A stretch of 45,802 nucleotides of DNA from Shewanella benthica (GTDB lineage: Bacteria > Pseudomonadota > Gammaproteobacteria > Enterobacterales > Shewanellaceae). The stretch lies in contig JAKVHY010000043.1 of NCBI GenBank assembly GCA_023284085.1, positions 1 to 45,802 of the forward strand, given 5' to 3'. This document shows, piece after piece, positions 16,919 to 25,609 of the stretch; within the stretch, counting starts at the first letter, position 1, and every line of letters begins with the position of its first letter. The position numbers and the translations under genes were made by a program. The notes under the pieces were generated by a model. The model ran no database searches. It was not told where the DNA came from and saw only the letters and a program-made list of their open reading frames with translations.

Positions 16919-17386
16919 CTAACTCGTGAGGGGAGATACTTGTGCCTTAGTCATCAGTTGTAGCTGCTCTGGTGCTAGTTCAATATCTAATCCTCGCTGA
17001 CCGCCGCTGACATATATTTGTGGGTGATTCTCTGCACTGATGTCTATGTAAGTCTTTAGGGCTTTTTTCTGGGCGATTGGACTGACTCCTCCCACCTTAT
17101 AACCCGTGGATCTTTGCACATCATCGGCATTGGCCATGGCGGCTTTTTTCGCTTTCGCTGCCTTGGCTATGAGTTTCATACTGAGTTTGGCGGCGACGGG
17201 AATAATGGCAACCACAAGCTGTTTGCCATCGAGTTGCACGACCAAGGTTTTAAATACCTGTTCAAGTTGTAAACCTAATTTTTCTGCCGCCTCTAACCCA
17301 TAGGAGTCACAACCTGGTTCATGGTGGTATTCATGAATGGTGAACTCTACCTTGGCTTTCTTTAGTGCATCGATAGCAGGCGTCAT
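16919..17386 (-). CDS. ybaK: Cys-tRNA(Pro)/Cys-tRNA(Cys) deacylase YbaK
   Basis: YbaK clears tRNA(Pro) mischarged with cysteine. The start at 17386 (MTPAIDALKKAK) is chosen because it matches the E. coli start and overlaps the stop of the upstream acetyltransferase gene as ATGA, so the two are translationally coupled; a codon seven residues earlier is possible but unsupported. The 155-residue protein keeps the family blocks VFKTLVVQLDGK, STGYKVGGVSPIAQKK with the catalytic-type lysine, and YVSGGQRGLDIELAP at the end. It is the second gene of a pair. Confidence 0.93.
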   Translation of the reverse strand: MTPAIDALKKAKVEFTIHEYHHEPGCDSYGLEAAEKLGLQLEQVFKTLVVQLDGKQLVVAIIPVAAKLSMKLIAKAAKAKKAAMANADDVQRSTGYKVGGVSPIAQKKALKTYIDISAENHPQIYVSGGQRGLDIELAPEQLQLMTKAQVSPLTS

Positions 17387-17913
17387 GCTCGTTTCTGCTC
17401 TTCGCAAACTCGCTCATTTAACTTTAATTTCATCACCAGTACTTTCACTCCGTGATAGGTCAGCTGTTCGACGGCTTTCCAGCCCATTTTCTTATACAGG
17501 CCACCTGAATGATCTTCTGTTTGTAGATAGAGTTCGTTCACTTGGTGTTGTCTGGCTAAATCTATGATGCCATTAATCAGGCACTGACCAATGGCTTTGC
17601 CTCTGTGAGCCTTATCGACGTAAACGCCGCCGAGCCAATGTGAGGTTTCAGGGTAAGTGGTCATCTCCTGAAATCTTAGCTGAGCTGCCGCTATGACTCG
17701 AGTGCCGCCATCTTCATCTTGATCCGTAGCCAGGAGTATCAGGGGTAACTTGTCGTGATTAAGGTAATCTTTGAGTTTGTCTTCCAAGGCCTGAGTCGAG
17801 CGGCTGGAGTCATCGGCCCCCTTGTTCAAAGTAGCAGTGCCCCATTCATCGTTATACCATTTAGCAATTTGCGGAATCGCCTTAGGCTTATCTGCCAGTA
17901 ATACCAGTTCCAT
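17383..17913 (-). CDS. GNAT family N-acetyltransferase
   Basis: The 176-residue protein is a single GNAT fold. The acetyl-CoA motif A is seen in WLGGVYVDKAHRGKAIGQCLINGIIDLA (Q/R-x-x-G/A region near residues 100-120), followed by ELYLQTEDHSGGLYKKMGW, the usual motif B. Substrate is not predictable. The first 20 residues (VLLADKPKAIPQIAKWYNDEWG) match a subgroup of small GNATs. It overlaps ybaK by four bases, and the perfect parS site at 18025 lies upstream of it. Confidence 0.85.
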   Translation of the reverse strand: MELVLLADKPKAIPQIAKWYNDEWGTATLNKGADDSSRSTQALEDKLKDYLNHDKLPLILLATDQDEDGGTRVIAAAQLRFQEMTTYPETSHWLGGVYVDKAHRGKAIGQCLINGIIDLARQHQVNELYLQTEDHSGGLYKKMGWKAVEQLTYHGVKVLVMKLKLNERVCEEQKRA

Positions 17914-18024
17914 CTCTTGATTCCAAAGTTGTTTGAGGAGGACTATTTTTGACAGGTTGTGATTAATTGTTCAAGGGGAGGTCGATCTTTTTGCGGGATG
18001 ATTTTCATGAAATTACAGTGGAGG

Positions 18025-18040
18025 TGTTCCACGTGGAACA
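18025..18040. promoter_or_regulatory. Perfect parS site between the GNAT gene and fadA
   Basis: TGTTCCACGTGGAACA is a perfect 16 bp palindrome, identical to the core at 12220-12235. It is intergenic and abuts the fadA terminator by one base. It is the parS-like copy furthest from recF in the window; I found none to its right. Confidence 0.8.
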
Positions 18041-18041
18041 T

Positions 18042-18077
18042 AACAAAACCCTAGGAACGAGTCGCTAGGGTTTTGTT
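18042..18077. terminator. Terminator of fadBA
   Basis: AACAAAACCCTAG at 18042-18054 pairs with 18065-18077 around a 10 base loop. The T-rich right arm lets it act in the plus direction too. It follows the fadA stop codon at 18108 on the minus strand. Confidence 0.75.
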
Positions 18078-18107
18078 ATTTAAAGTAAAAGCTATAACTT
18101 TAGCGGA

Positions 18108-19271
18108 TTAAGGTCTTTCGAATATCGTTGCGATACCTTGGCCTAAACCGATACACATGGTCGCCAGACCATATTTTGCATCTTTACTTTCCATCAAGTT
18201 GATAAGGGTTGTAGAGATACGCGTACCAGAGCAACCTAATGGATGGCCTAGGGCGATAGCGCCGCCGTTGAGGTTAATCTTCTCATCGACCACATCCATC
18301 AAGCCTAGCTCTTTCACACAAGGCAGAGACTGGGCGGCGAAGGCTTCGTTGAGCTCGATAACATCAAGATCATCGATAGTCAGGCCTGCGCGTTCCAGTG
18401 CTTTCTTAGTCGCAGGAACCGGACCATAACCCATGATGGCAGCATCACAACCGGCGACAGCCATCGAGAGGATACGGGCACGGATTGGTAAGCCTAAAGA
18501 CTTGGCTTTCTCTTCTTCCATAACCAGCATGGCTGAAGCGCCATCAGATAGGGCTGAAGATGTCCCCGCTGTTACAGTACCATTGACTGGATCGAAAGCA
18601 GGTCTAAGTCCTGACAGAGATTCCATGGTCGTTTCGGGGCGGATGACTTCGTCATGCTCAACCATGATCAAGGCACCATTGGCATCATGACCTTCGATTG
18701 GGTGGATCTCATTGGCGAAGCGACCTTCGACTGTGGCTGCATGAGCGCGTTTATGAGAACGTACTGCAAATTCATCTTGCTGCTCACGCGTGATGCCGTG
18801 CATCTTACCTAGCATCTCAGCTGTTAGGCCCATCATGCCCGATGCCTTAGCGACATTACTGGCAAGACCCGGGTGGAAGTCGACACCGTGGTTCATTGGT
18901 ACGTGACCCATGTGCTCGACACCACCGACGATGAACGTATCACCTTGGCCTGTCATGATAGCGCGCGCGGCTTGGTGCAGGGCATCCATAGATGAACCAC
19001 ATAGACGGTTAACGGTCACGCCGCCAATCTGCTTAGGCAGACCAGCAAGGAGTGATGCGTTACGGGCGATATTGAAGCCTTGCTCCAGAGTCTGCTGAAC
19101 ACAGCCCCAGATCACGTCTTCAATGGTATTAGGATCCAGTTTAGGGTTACGCTCAACCAGGGCCTTCATTAGTTCAGCAGAGAGTGTCTCTGCACGTACA
19201 TTTCTAAATACTCCAGCCTTAGAGCGGCCCATGGGAGTACGGATGCAATCTACGATAACTGCTTGTTTCAT
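18108..19271 (-). CDS. fadA: 3-ketoacyl-CoA thiolase
   Basis: FadA is the beta subunit of the aerobic fatty acid oxidation complex and cleaves 3-ketoacyl-CoA with CoA to release acetyl-CoA. The start at 19271 gives 387 residues, the same as E. coli, and has a GGAAGGAA ribosome site; the in-frame ATG at 19289 lacks this. The nucleophile is Cys91 (NRLCGSSMDALH), and the later catalytic residues are in GGAIALGHPLGCSGTR and CIGLGQG. It is 18 bp after fadB, giving the usual fadBA operon. Confidence 0.98.
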   Translation of the reverse strand: MKQAVIVDCIRTPMGRSKAGVFRNVRAETLSAELMKALVERNPKLDPNTIEDVIWGCVQQTLEQGFNIARNASLLAGLPKQIGGVTVNRLCGSSMDALHQAARAIMTGQGDTFIVGGVEHMGHVPMNHGVDFHPGLASNVAKASGMMGLTAEMLGKMHGITREQQDEFAVRSHKRAHAATVEGRFANEIHPIEGHDANGALIMVEHDEVIRPETTMESLSGLRPAFDPVNGTVTAGTSSALSDGASAMLVMEEEKAKSLGLPIRARILSMAVAGCDAAIMGYGPVPATKKALERAGLTIDDLDVIELNEAFAAQSLPCVKELGLMDVVDEKINLNGGAIALGHPLGCSGTRISTTLINLMESKDAKYGLATMCIGLGQGIATIFERP

Positions 19272-19289
19272 TGTTTTATTCCTTCCCAC

Positions 19290-21443
19290 TTATTTAGACT
19301 GGTAGTAGCTGCCATTGTTTGCGGCAAGTTCACGCATGGCATCTGTTACTTGATATAGGCCACCTAAGTGAGCATATTTATCGGCAAGAGCGACGAAGTT
19401 TGCGACGCCCATGGTATCTATGTAACGGAATACACCACCGCGGAAAGGTGGGAAACCTAGACCGTAAACCAGACCCATATCCGCTTCAGCAGGTGAAGCG
19501 ATAATGCCTTCCTCGAGACAACGCACAGTTTCTATGATCATAGGGATCATAGTACGGGCGATGATCTCATCGGATTCGAATTGCTTAAGCTCGCCGAATT
19601 CGGCACCTAGCAGTTCATAGCTAACGGCATCGACATCTTTTTTCGGCTTGCCACGACGGTCGACTGAGTAAGCATAGAAACCTTTGCTATTCTTCTGACC
19701 GAAGCGCTGTGCCTCGAACATGATATCGATAGCATCTTTGCCTTCTTTCGCCATGCGATCAGGGAAGCCTTCAGCCATAACAGCCTGTGCGTGATGGCCC
19801 GTATCTAAACCGACAACATCGAGCAGATAGGCAGGGCCCATTGGCCAACCGAACTGCTTCTCCATCACCTTATCGATAGCGGCGAAATCACCACCATCGG
19901 CGAGTAGGCCACTGAAGCCTGCAAAGTAAGGGAACAGCACACGGTTAATGAAGAAACCCGGACAATCATTGACTACGATAGGTGTCTTACCCATCTTGCT
20001 GGCGTACGCAACTACAGTCGCAATCGTCTCTTCCGAGCTATGCTCACCACGAATAATTTCAACCAATGGCATCTTATGTACCGGGTTGAAGAAGTGCATG
20101 CCACAGAAACGCTCAGGCTTCTTAAGGGCCTTAGCCAGTAGGTTGATTGAGATGGTCGATGTATTAGAGGTGATGATGGCGTCGTCGGCAACGTGCTGCT
20201 CAACTTCGGCCAGTACCATAGCCTTGACCTTAGGGTGTTCGACAACGGCTTCGACGACTAGGTCGACATCTTTAACCGGGGTGTAGTCAAGAGTCGCTGT
20301 GATGTTGTTAAGCACCTTGGCCATCTTCTCTGGTGTGGAGCGACCACGCTTAATCTGTGCAGCAAGTAGTTTAGACGCTTCACCCAGACCTAATTCCAGA
20401 GCTGGCTGTGCGATATCTTTCATGACGATAGGAGTGCCCTTGCTGGCGCTCTGGTAGGCGATGCCGCCACCCATGATGCCTGCACCCAGTACGGCGGCTG
20501 TGTCTACTTTCTTAGCCAGCTTACCGGCTTTCTTAGCCTTGCCTTTGACTAACTGGTCATTGAGGAAGATACCGATCAATGCCTGAGCCACTTCTGTTTT
20601 GGCTAGCTTAACAAAAGCTTGATGCTCTATCTTAAGGGCTTCATCTCGCTTAAGATTTGCGGCTTGCTCTATGACGCAGATGGCTGTCATAGGTGCTGGA
20701 TAATGCTTGCCTGCTATCTTGAAGACCATGCCTTTCGCCGTGGCGAATGACATCATAGCTTCTAGCTTAGGCAGTGTTAGTGGTGCCTGCTTGCGAGCGC
20801 GGCGACTCTGCCAATCGAGTTTTTCTGTGACGGCATCCTTGATCATCTGAATCGCTGCAGCTTGTAAATTCTCTGGTGCAACGATCGCGTCGATAGCGCC
20901 GACTTTAAGTGCCGCTTCCGGACGTTGGTCCTTACCGCTAGTGATCCACTCGAGGGCGTTGTCTGTACCGATTAGACGTGGAAGGCGAACCGTACCACCA
21001 AAACCTGGAACCAGTCCTAGCTTAGACTCGGGTAATCCCACTCTTGCCGTAGTATCGGCAATACGGAAATCGGTTGCTAGTACGGTTTCGAAACCGCCAC
21101 CTAGTGCAAAGCCGTTGATGGCTGAGATAGTTGGAAAGGGAAGATCTTCTAACTTATTAAATACGACGTTTGCTTCTGCTATCCAAGGGAGTAGCACGCT
21201 ATCGTCTTGAGCGAACAAGCCTAAGAATTCAGTGATGTCGGCGCCAACGATGAAGGCGCTTTTACCTGAAGTCAGGACTAAAGCTTGGATGTCTGAATTT
21301 TGCTTGATTGCATCGAGTGCAGCGTTAAGAGAGTCAATCGTTTCTCTATCTAGCTTGTTGACTGAACCCGGTGCGTTAAAGCATAGCCGAGCGATATTAT
21401 CTTCAAGTAACTCAACCTGAATCGTAGGACTTTGGTAGATCAT
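19290..21443 (-). CDS. fadB: Multifunctional fatty acid oxidation complex subunit alpha
   Basis: FadB has enoyl-CoA hydratase/isomerase activity in the first half and 3-hydroxyacyl-CoA dehydrogenase activity in the second. In the 717-residue protein the hydratase glutamates are Glu119 (GGGFE) and Glu139 (GLPE), at the same numbers as in E. coli. The NAD site GAGIMG is at 320-325, and GMHFFNPVHKMPLVEII holds the dehydrogenase histidine. It is the first gene of fadBA. A PsrA-like inverted repeat at 21568-21583 and a FadR-like half site (GACCAGTT, 21516-21523) lie in its upstream region. Confidence 0.98.
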   Translation of the reverse strand: MIYQSPTIQVELLEDNIARLCFNAPGSVNKLDRETIDSLNAALDAIKQNSDIQALVLTSGKSAFIVGADITEFLGLFAQDDSVLLPWIAEANVVFNKLEDLPFPTISAINGFALGGGFETVLATDFRIADTTARVGLPESKLGLVPGFGGTVRLPRLIGTDNALEWITSGKDQRPEAALKVGAIDAIVAPENLQAAAIQMIKDAVTEKLDWQSRRARKQAPLTLPKLEAMMSFATAKGMVFKIAGKHYPAPMTAICVIEQAANLKRDEALKIEHQAFVKLAKTEVAQALIGIFLNDQLVKGKAKKAGKLAKKVDTAAVLGAGIMGGGIAYQSASKGTPIVMKDIAQPALELGLGEASKLLAAQIKRGRSTPEKMAKVLNNITATLDYTPVKDVDLVVEAVVEHPKVKAMVLAEVEQHVADDAIITSNTSTISINLLAKALKKPERFCGMHFFNPVHKMPLVEIIRGEHSSEETIATVVAYASKMGKTPIVVNDCPGFFINRVLFPYFAGFSGLLADGGDFAAIDKVMEKQFGWPMGPAYLLDVVGLDTGHHAQAVMAEGFPDRMAKEGKDAIDIMFEAQRFGQKNSKGFYAYSVDRRGKPKKDVDAVSYELLGAEFGELKQFESDEIIARTMIPMIIETVRCLEEGIIASPAEADMGLVYGLGFPPFRGGVFRYIDTMGVANFVALADKYAHLGGLYQVTDAMRELAANNGSYYQSK

Positions 21444-21745
21444 TGCTTGCTTCCTTTTGCGTGATACCCGTCTTAACTAGGGGTTATTCTTATATCTCAG
21501 CGCAGGTCATCATCTGACCAGTTACTACTCAGTGTGCGACGAATTTAGATAAATTACAACACCCAATTTAAACACTTGTTTGATTGTTGCTTTGGTGGAG
21601 GTATTTTTAAGCTTTATGTTAGACTGTTTTCAGATGCTGAAGAGGCATAAATAGTCTAGTTAACTGACGCTGAAAAGCGAGTCAGATATTGACTATACTT
21701 ATACCTTTATTAGTAATAAGAACAACTAACAACAGGAAGTCACAT
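21444..21745. promoter_or_regulatory. Divergent regulatory region of fadBA and pepQ
   Basis: This 302 bp region separates divergent fadB and pepQ. It holds the PsrA-like palindrome, the FadR-like half site GACCAGTT, and just before pepQ an AGGAAG ribosome site. No gene is evident; an in-frame ATG at 21689 would extend PepQ by 19 residues not found in the family. Confidence 0.55.
21568..21583. promoter_or_regulatory. Candidate PsrA operator upstream of fadBA
   Basis: TTAAACACTTGTTTGA contains the arms AAAC and GTTT separated by four bases. This fits the published PsrA pattern (G/C)AAAC-N(2-4)-GTTT(G/C) with one edge base off. PsrA is a TetR-family repressor responsive to long-chain fatty acids and is reported as a fatty-acid degradation regulator in Shewanella. 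The regulator gene is not in this window. Confidence 0.5.
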
Positions 21746-23065
21746 ATGGATCAGCTCGCTAGCCATTATCTTGCTCACATCACCGAACTGAACCGTCGTG
21801 TGGCGGACATAGTTACTCAGGAAAAATTATCTGGCTTGGTGATCCATTCAGGCCAACCTCATCGCCAGTTTTTAGACGATATGGATTACCCTTTTAAGGT
21901 CAATCCGCACTTTAAAGCTTGGTTACCTATCTTGGATAACCCTCACTGTTGGTTGTTAGTCAATGGCCGGGATAAGCCGCAATTGATCTTCTTTCGTCCG
22001 GTAGATTTCTGGCATAAGGTTGCCGATGCTCCTGATGCCTTCTGGAGCGAGCATGTTGAAATAAAACTGCTGACTAAAGCCGATAAAGTTGCCGAGTTAC
22101 TGCCAAAAGATATCGCCAACTGGGCCTATATAGGGGAGCACTTAGATGTTGCCGAGATACTAGGATTTAAGGCTCGAAATCCAGATGCGGTGATGAGTTA
22201 CCTTCATTACCATAGAGCGACCAAGACCCAATATGAGCTCGAGTGCATGCGACGCTCTAACGAGATAGCCGTACAAGGCCACGTAGCGGCTAAAAAGGCC
22301 TTCTATAATGGTGGCAGTGAGTTTGAGATCCAGCAGGAATACCTAACTGCTTCTTGCCAGAGCGAGAACGAGGTTCCCTATGGCAATATCATCGCGCTTA
22401 ACCGCAATGCTTCGATTCTGCATTACACTAAGCTTGAGCATGCGAGTCCTCATTCGAGAAAGTCATTTCTTATCGATGCCGGAGCCAATTTCTCTGGTTA
22501 TGCATCGGATATTACCCGTACCTATGCCTTCGAGAAAAATATCTTCAGTGAGTTGATCGAGGCAATGAATAAGGTGCAACTTGAGCTTGTTGGTATGATG
22601 AGGCCGGGAGTCAAATATGTTGATTTGCATATTGAGACTCATAAGAAAGTTGCTCAGATAATGTTAGATTTTAATATGGCCAGAGGGGATGTCGAGAGCT
22701 TAGTCGAACAGGGCATCACCAGTGTCTTCTTCCCCCATGGACTTGGTCACATGCTAGGGCTACAAGTCCACGACATGGGTGGCTATCTTCATGATGAACG
22801 CGGCACTCATATTGCCGCACCAGATGCGCATCCCTTCCTGCGCTGCACCCGTACTTTAGCGGTGAACCAAGTGCTGACTATAGAGCCGGGGATCTACATT
22901 ATCGACTCACTACTCGATGGCTTAAAACAAGATAAACGTCGGGCACAAATCAACTGGGACACCATAGATCAGTTACGTCCATTCGGCGGTATTCGTATTG
23001 AAGATAATGTCATTGTTCATGCTGATAGAAATGAGAATATGACTCGCGATCGCGGTTTAGGCTAA
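21746..23065 (+). CDS. pepQ: Xaa-Pro dipeptidase
   Basis: PepQ is a metal-dependent prolidase of the M24 family that releases amino acids from Xaa-Pro dipeptides. The start at 21746 gives 439 residues and matches the E. coli start (MDQLASHYLAHI); an AGGAAGT site precedes it. The metal ligands sit in LLIDAGANFSGYASDITRTY (two aspartates), FFPHGLGHMLGLQVHD (His), TIEPGIY (Glu) and GIRIEDNV (Glu). In E. coli pepQ is likewise followed by yigZ, trkH and hemG. Confidence 0.97.
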   Translation: MDQLASHYLAHITELNRRVADIVTQEKLSGLVIHSGQPHRQFLDDMDYPFKVNPHFKAWLPILDNPHCWLLVNGRDKPQLIFFRPVDFWHKVADAPDAFWSEHVEIKLLTKADKVAELLPKDIANWAYIGEHLDVAEILGFKARNPDAVMSYLHYHRATKTQYELECMRRSNEIAVQGHVAAKKAFYNGGSEFEIQQEYLTASCQSENEVPYGNIIALNRNASILHYTKLEHASPHSRKSFLIDAGANFSGYASDITRTYAFEKNIFSELIEAMNKVQLELVGMMRPGVKYVDLHIETHKKVAQIMLDFNMARGDVESLVEQGITSVFFPHGLGHMLGLQVHDMGGYLHDERGTHIAAPDAHPFLRCTRTLAVNQVLTIEPGIYIIDSLLDGLKQDKRRAQINWDTIDQLRPFGGIRIEDNVIVHADRNENMTRDRGLG

Positions 23066-23072
23066 TAGATCT

Positions 23073-23198
23073 GCTGCGCATTTCTATTTAGGCCACTGCG
23101 TGGCGTTATTTGGGGTAACAGCTGCGCATCTCTATGTAGGCCAATGCGTGGGGTTATTTGGTATAACAGCTGGGCATCTCTATGTGGGGTTATTCATT
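23073..23198 (+). repeat. 48 bp tandem repeat, 2.6 copies, between pepQ and yigZ
   Basis: Two full units run from 23073 and 23121 and a shortened one starts at 23169, each beginning GCTGCGCAT (third GCTGGGCAT). The third unit lacks about 11 bases of its middle (around AGGCCAATGCG) and then breaks off. Each unit could form a small stem between GCGCAT and ATGCGT. The repeat is not coding in any frame that I trust and is not a copy of the pepQ end. Confidence 0.8.
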
Positions 23199-23242
23199 AA
23201 TGGGTAATTCATTGAACTTTTTTAATTAAAGAGTGGCAAATA

Positions 23243-23860
23243 TTGATTGATAGTTATCAGATCCCATCTGTAGATTTAGTGATTGAGGAGGAGATAAAGC
23301 ATAGCCGCTTTATCTCTTTTCTTTTTCATTGTCAGTCTGGTGAAGAGTTGAAGTGTGCACTCACTAACATTAAGGGTGAATATCCAGGGGCTAGCCATTA
23401 TTGCTATGCGTTCGTGAATGCAGCACCTGATAACAGCATGGCTATTGGTTCCAGTGATGATGGAGAGCCAGCCGGAAGTGCCGGGCGTCCCATGCTAGCC
23501 ACTTTACAGGGATCTGGTGTAGGTGAGATAGGCGCCATTGTGGTGCGCTATTTCGGTGGTACTAAGCTCGGAGTGGGTGGTTTAGTCAGGGCCTATAGTT
23601 CGGGTATCAGACAAGGCCTGACTCAGTTACAAACTGAGCTTAAACAGATCCGTTATCCGGGTTTATTGGAATGTGATTATGGCCAGCTTCAGGATGTTGA
23701 GTATCTGCTTAAGCAGAGTGACGGGGTGATATCGGACAGATCCTTTACCGATAAGGTGCTGGTGACCTTTGAGCTTCCTAAGCGGTATCGAGACAAACTC
23801 AATACTGATTTGGCCACCATGAGTCAGGGAAAGCTCAAAGCGAACTTTGAGCTGGAGTGA
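23243..23860 (+). CDS. yigZ: YigZ/IMPACT family protein
   Basis: YigZ is a conserved protein of the YigZ/IMPACT family; eukaryotic IMPACT modulates translation control through GCN1 but the bacterial role is not settled. The 205-residue protein has the conserved EEEIKHSRFISF start, HYCYAFV, SSDDGEPAGSAGRPML and IGAIVVRYFGGTKLGVGGLVRAY. A TTG start at 23243 gives the same length as the E. coli protein (204); no ATG exists at that position, and the ribosome site (GAGTGG) is only fair. It follows the 48 bp repeat and precedes trkH. Confidence 0.93.
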   Translation: MIDSYQIPSVDLVIEEEIKHSRFISFLFHCQSGEELKCALTNIKGEYPGASHYCYAFVNAAPDNSMAIGSSDDGEPAGSAGRPMLATLQGSGVGEIGAIVVRYFGGTKLGVGGLVRAYSSGIRQGLTQLQTELKQIRYPGLLECDYGQLQDVEYLLKQSDGVISDRSFTDKVLVTFELPKRYRDKLNTDLATMSQGKLKANFELE

Positions 23861-24025
23861 CTCACACTTAAGAGGTTTATACCAAAAGATATTAATCATG
23901 AGTGAGCACTATGATTTGTCCCTGTGCTGAGTTATCGAAATGTGCGAAAATAACAAAATGTGCGTTTTTCTTCGCTCTCATCTTATGGAGAGTGAGTTTC
24001 GCTAATGAATAATAGATAGGCCTAG

Positions 24026-25483
24026 ATGCAATATAGAACGATAATAAGAATAACAGGTATGCTCATGGGCTTGTTTTCCCTGTCTCTGCTCCCACCAGCT
24101 CTGGTGGCGGTGATCTATAAGGATGGAGGCGGTACCGCATTTATTCAGGCGTTTGTATTGAGTCTATTTCTCGGTTTCATGCTCTGGTATCCCAATCGAA
24201 GACACAAGAAAGATCTTCGCACCCGTGAAGGCTTCCTCTTAGTGGTGCTTTTTTGGGGAGTGCTAGGTTCTATCGGTGCGGTGCCGTTTATTTTTTCTAG
24301 CCAGCCGGACTTATCTATTACTGACAGCTTCTTCGAGTCTTTCTCGGCCCTAACGACCACAGGTGCCACTGTGATTGTTGGCTTAGACTCTCTACCCAAA
24401 GCCATACTCTTTTACCGACATCTGTTGCAATGGCTGGGTGGCATGGGGATCATTGTTTTGGCCGTCGCTATTCTGCCTGTACTTGGTATCGGGGGAATGC
24501 AGCTCTATCGGGCCGAGATGCCCGGGCCGGTGAAAGACAGTAAGATGACCCCCAGGATAGCCGAGACTGCCAAAGCTTTATGGTATATCTATTTTTTACT
24601 GACTGTTGCCTGTGCCTTCTCTTACTGGCTGGCGGGAATGAATGTCTTCGACGCTATCTGTCACTCTTTCTCAACAATCGCTATCGGCGGCTTCTCTACC
24701 TATGATGCCAGCATCGGCCATTTCGATAGCACGGCAATTAACATGGTCTGTGTGGTCTTTCTCTTGATAGCTGCGCTCAACTTCAGCCTTCACTTTGCAG
24801 CCTTCACTCGTCGCGGTATTAACCTTAGGGTCTACTTCAAGGACGCCGAGTTTAAGGTGCTTATTATCGTGCAACTTGCGTTGACCGCGATCTGCTTCGC
24901 GACTCTCTATCACTCGGGGATCTATGACTCTCCGGAAGAGACCTTCGATTATGCCCTATTTCAGGCGGTGTCCATTTCGACAACGGCAGGATTCGGCACT
25001 GAGAGTTTCCACATGTGGCCGTTGTTTCTGCCTATGTTACTCATCTTCTCAAGCTTTATTGGCGGCTGTGGCGGTTCGACTGCCGGCGGTATCAAGGTGA
25101 TGCGGATGATCTTGTTATTCAAACAGGGCTCCCGTGAACTTAAACGTCTGGTACACCCCAGGGGCATGTTCTCGATTCGGATCGGCAATAAAGTCTTACC
25201 CGAGCGCGTCATAGATGCGGTATGGGGATTTTTCTCAGCTTACGCCCTGGTTTTTGTTATCTGTATGCTGGCATTGATGGCGATGGGGATGGATAATATC
25301 ACTGCCTTTAGTGCCACCGCGGCTTGCCTAAATAACTTAGGTCCAGGCTTAGGTGAAGTGGCAAGTAACTATGCCAGCATCAATGATGGTTCTAAATGGA
25401 TACTCTTGTTAGCCATGCTGTTTGGTCGACTCGAAGTGTTTACGCTTCTGGTGTTGTTTACGCCTACTTTTTGGCGAAATTAG
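24026..25483 (+). CDS. trkH: Trk potassium uptake protein TrkH
   Basis: This is a membrane pore of the Trk/Ktr K+ uptake family with four pore loops. The selectivity filter glycines are seen in TTTGATVIVG, SFSTIAIGGFSTYD, STTAGFGTES and NLGPGLGEV. The 485 residues and the sequence LPERVIDAVWGFFSAY match E. coli TrkH (483) almost end to end. It needs TrkA (encoded at 31923-33332) as its nucleotide-binding regulator. It is located in the conserved pepQ-yigZ-trkH-hemG order. Confidence 0.97.
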   Translation: MQYRTIIRITGMLMGLFSLSLLPPALVAVIYKDGGGTAFIQAFVLSLFLGFMLWYPNRRHKKDLRTREGFLLVVLFWGVLGSIGAVPFIFSSQPDLSITDSFFESFSALTTTGATVIVGLDSLPKAILFYRHLLQWLGGMGIIVLAVAILPVLGIGGMQLYRAEMPGPVKDSKMTPRIAETAKALWYIYFLLTVACAFSYWLAGMNVFDAICHSFSTIAIGGFSTYDASIGHFDSTAINMVCVVFLLIAALNFSLHFAAFTRRGINLRVYFKDAEFKVLIIVQLALTAICFATLYHSGIYDSPEETFDYALFQAVSISTTAGFGTESFHMWPLFLPMLLIFSSFIGGCGGSTAGGIKVMRMILLFKQGSRELKRLVHPRGMFSIRIGNKVLPERVIDAVWGFFSAYALVFVICMLALMAMGMDNITAFSATAACLNNLGPGLGEVASNYASINDGSKWILLLAMLFGRLEVFTLLVLFTPTFWRN

Positions 25484-25609
25484 AGGCGAATTAGACCTTT
25501 ACCTTATAGCATTATTGGCAGTATTTTTATTTAATCAGTATAGATAACTTAGAGAGAGTGCCCTGTAAGTGGCCGCTTATATTTCTACCTTCATTATTCA
25601 GGAAACCTG

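Noticed and set aside
19272..19289. Earlier start codon for fadA
   Set aside because: The later ATG has the ribosome site and the family N-terminus; the six extra residues are not conserved.
23073..23198. CRISPR array
   Set aside because: The 48 bp units are contiguous without unique spacers, and no cas gene is near.
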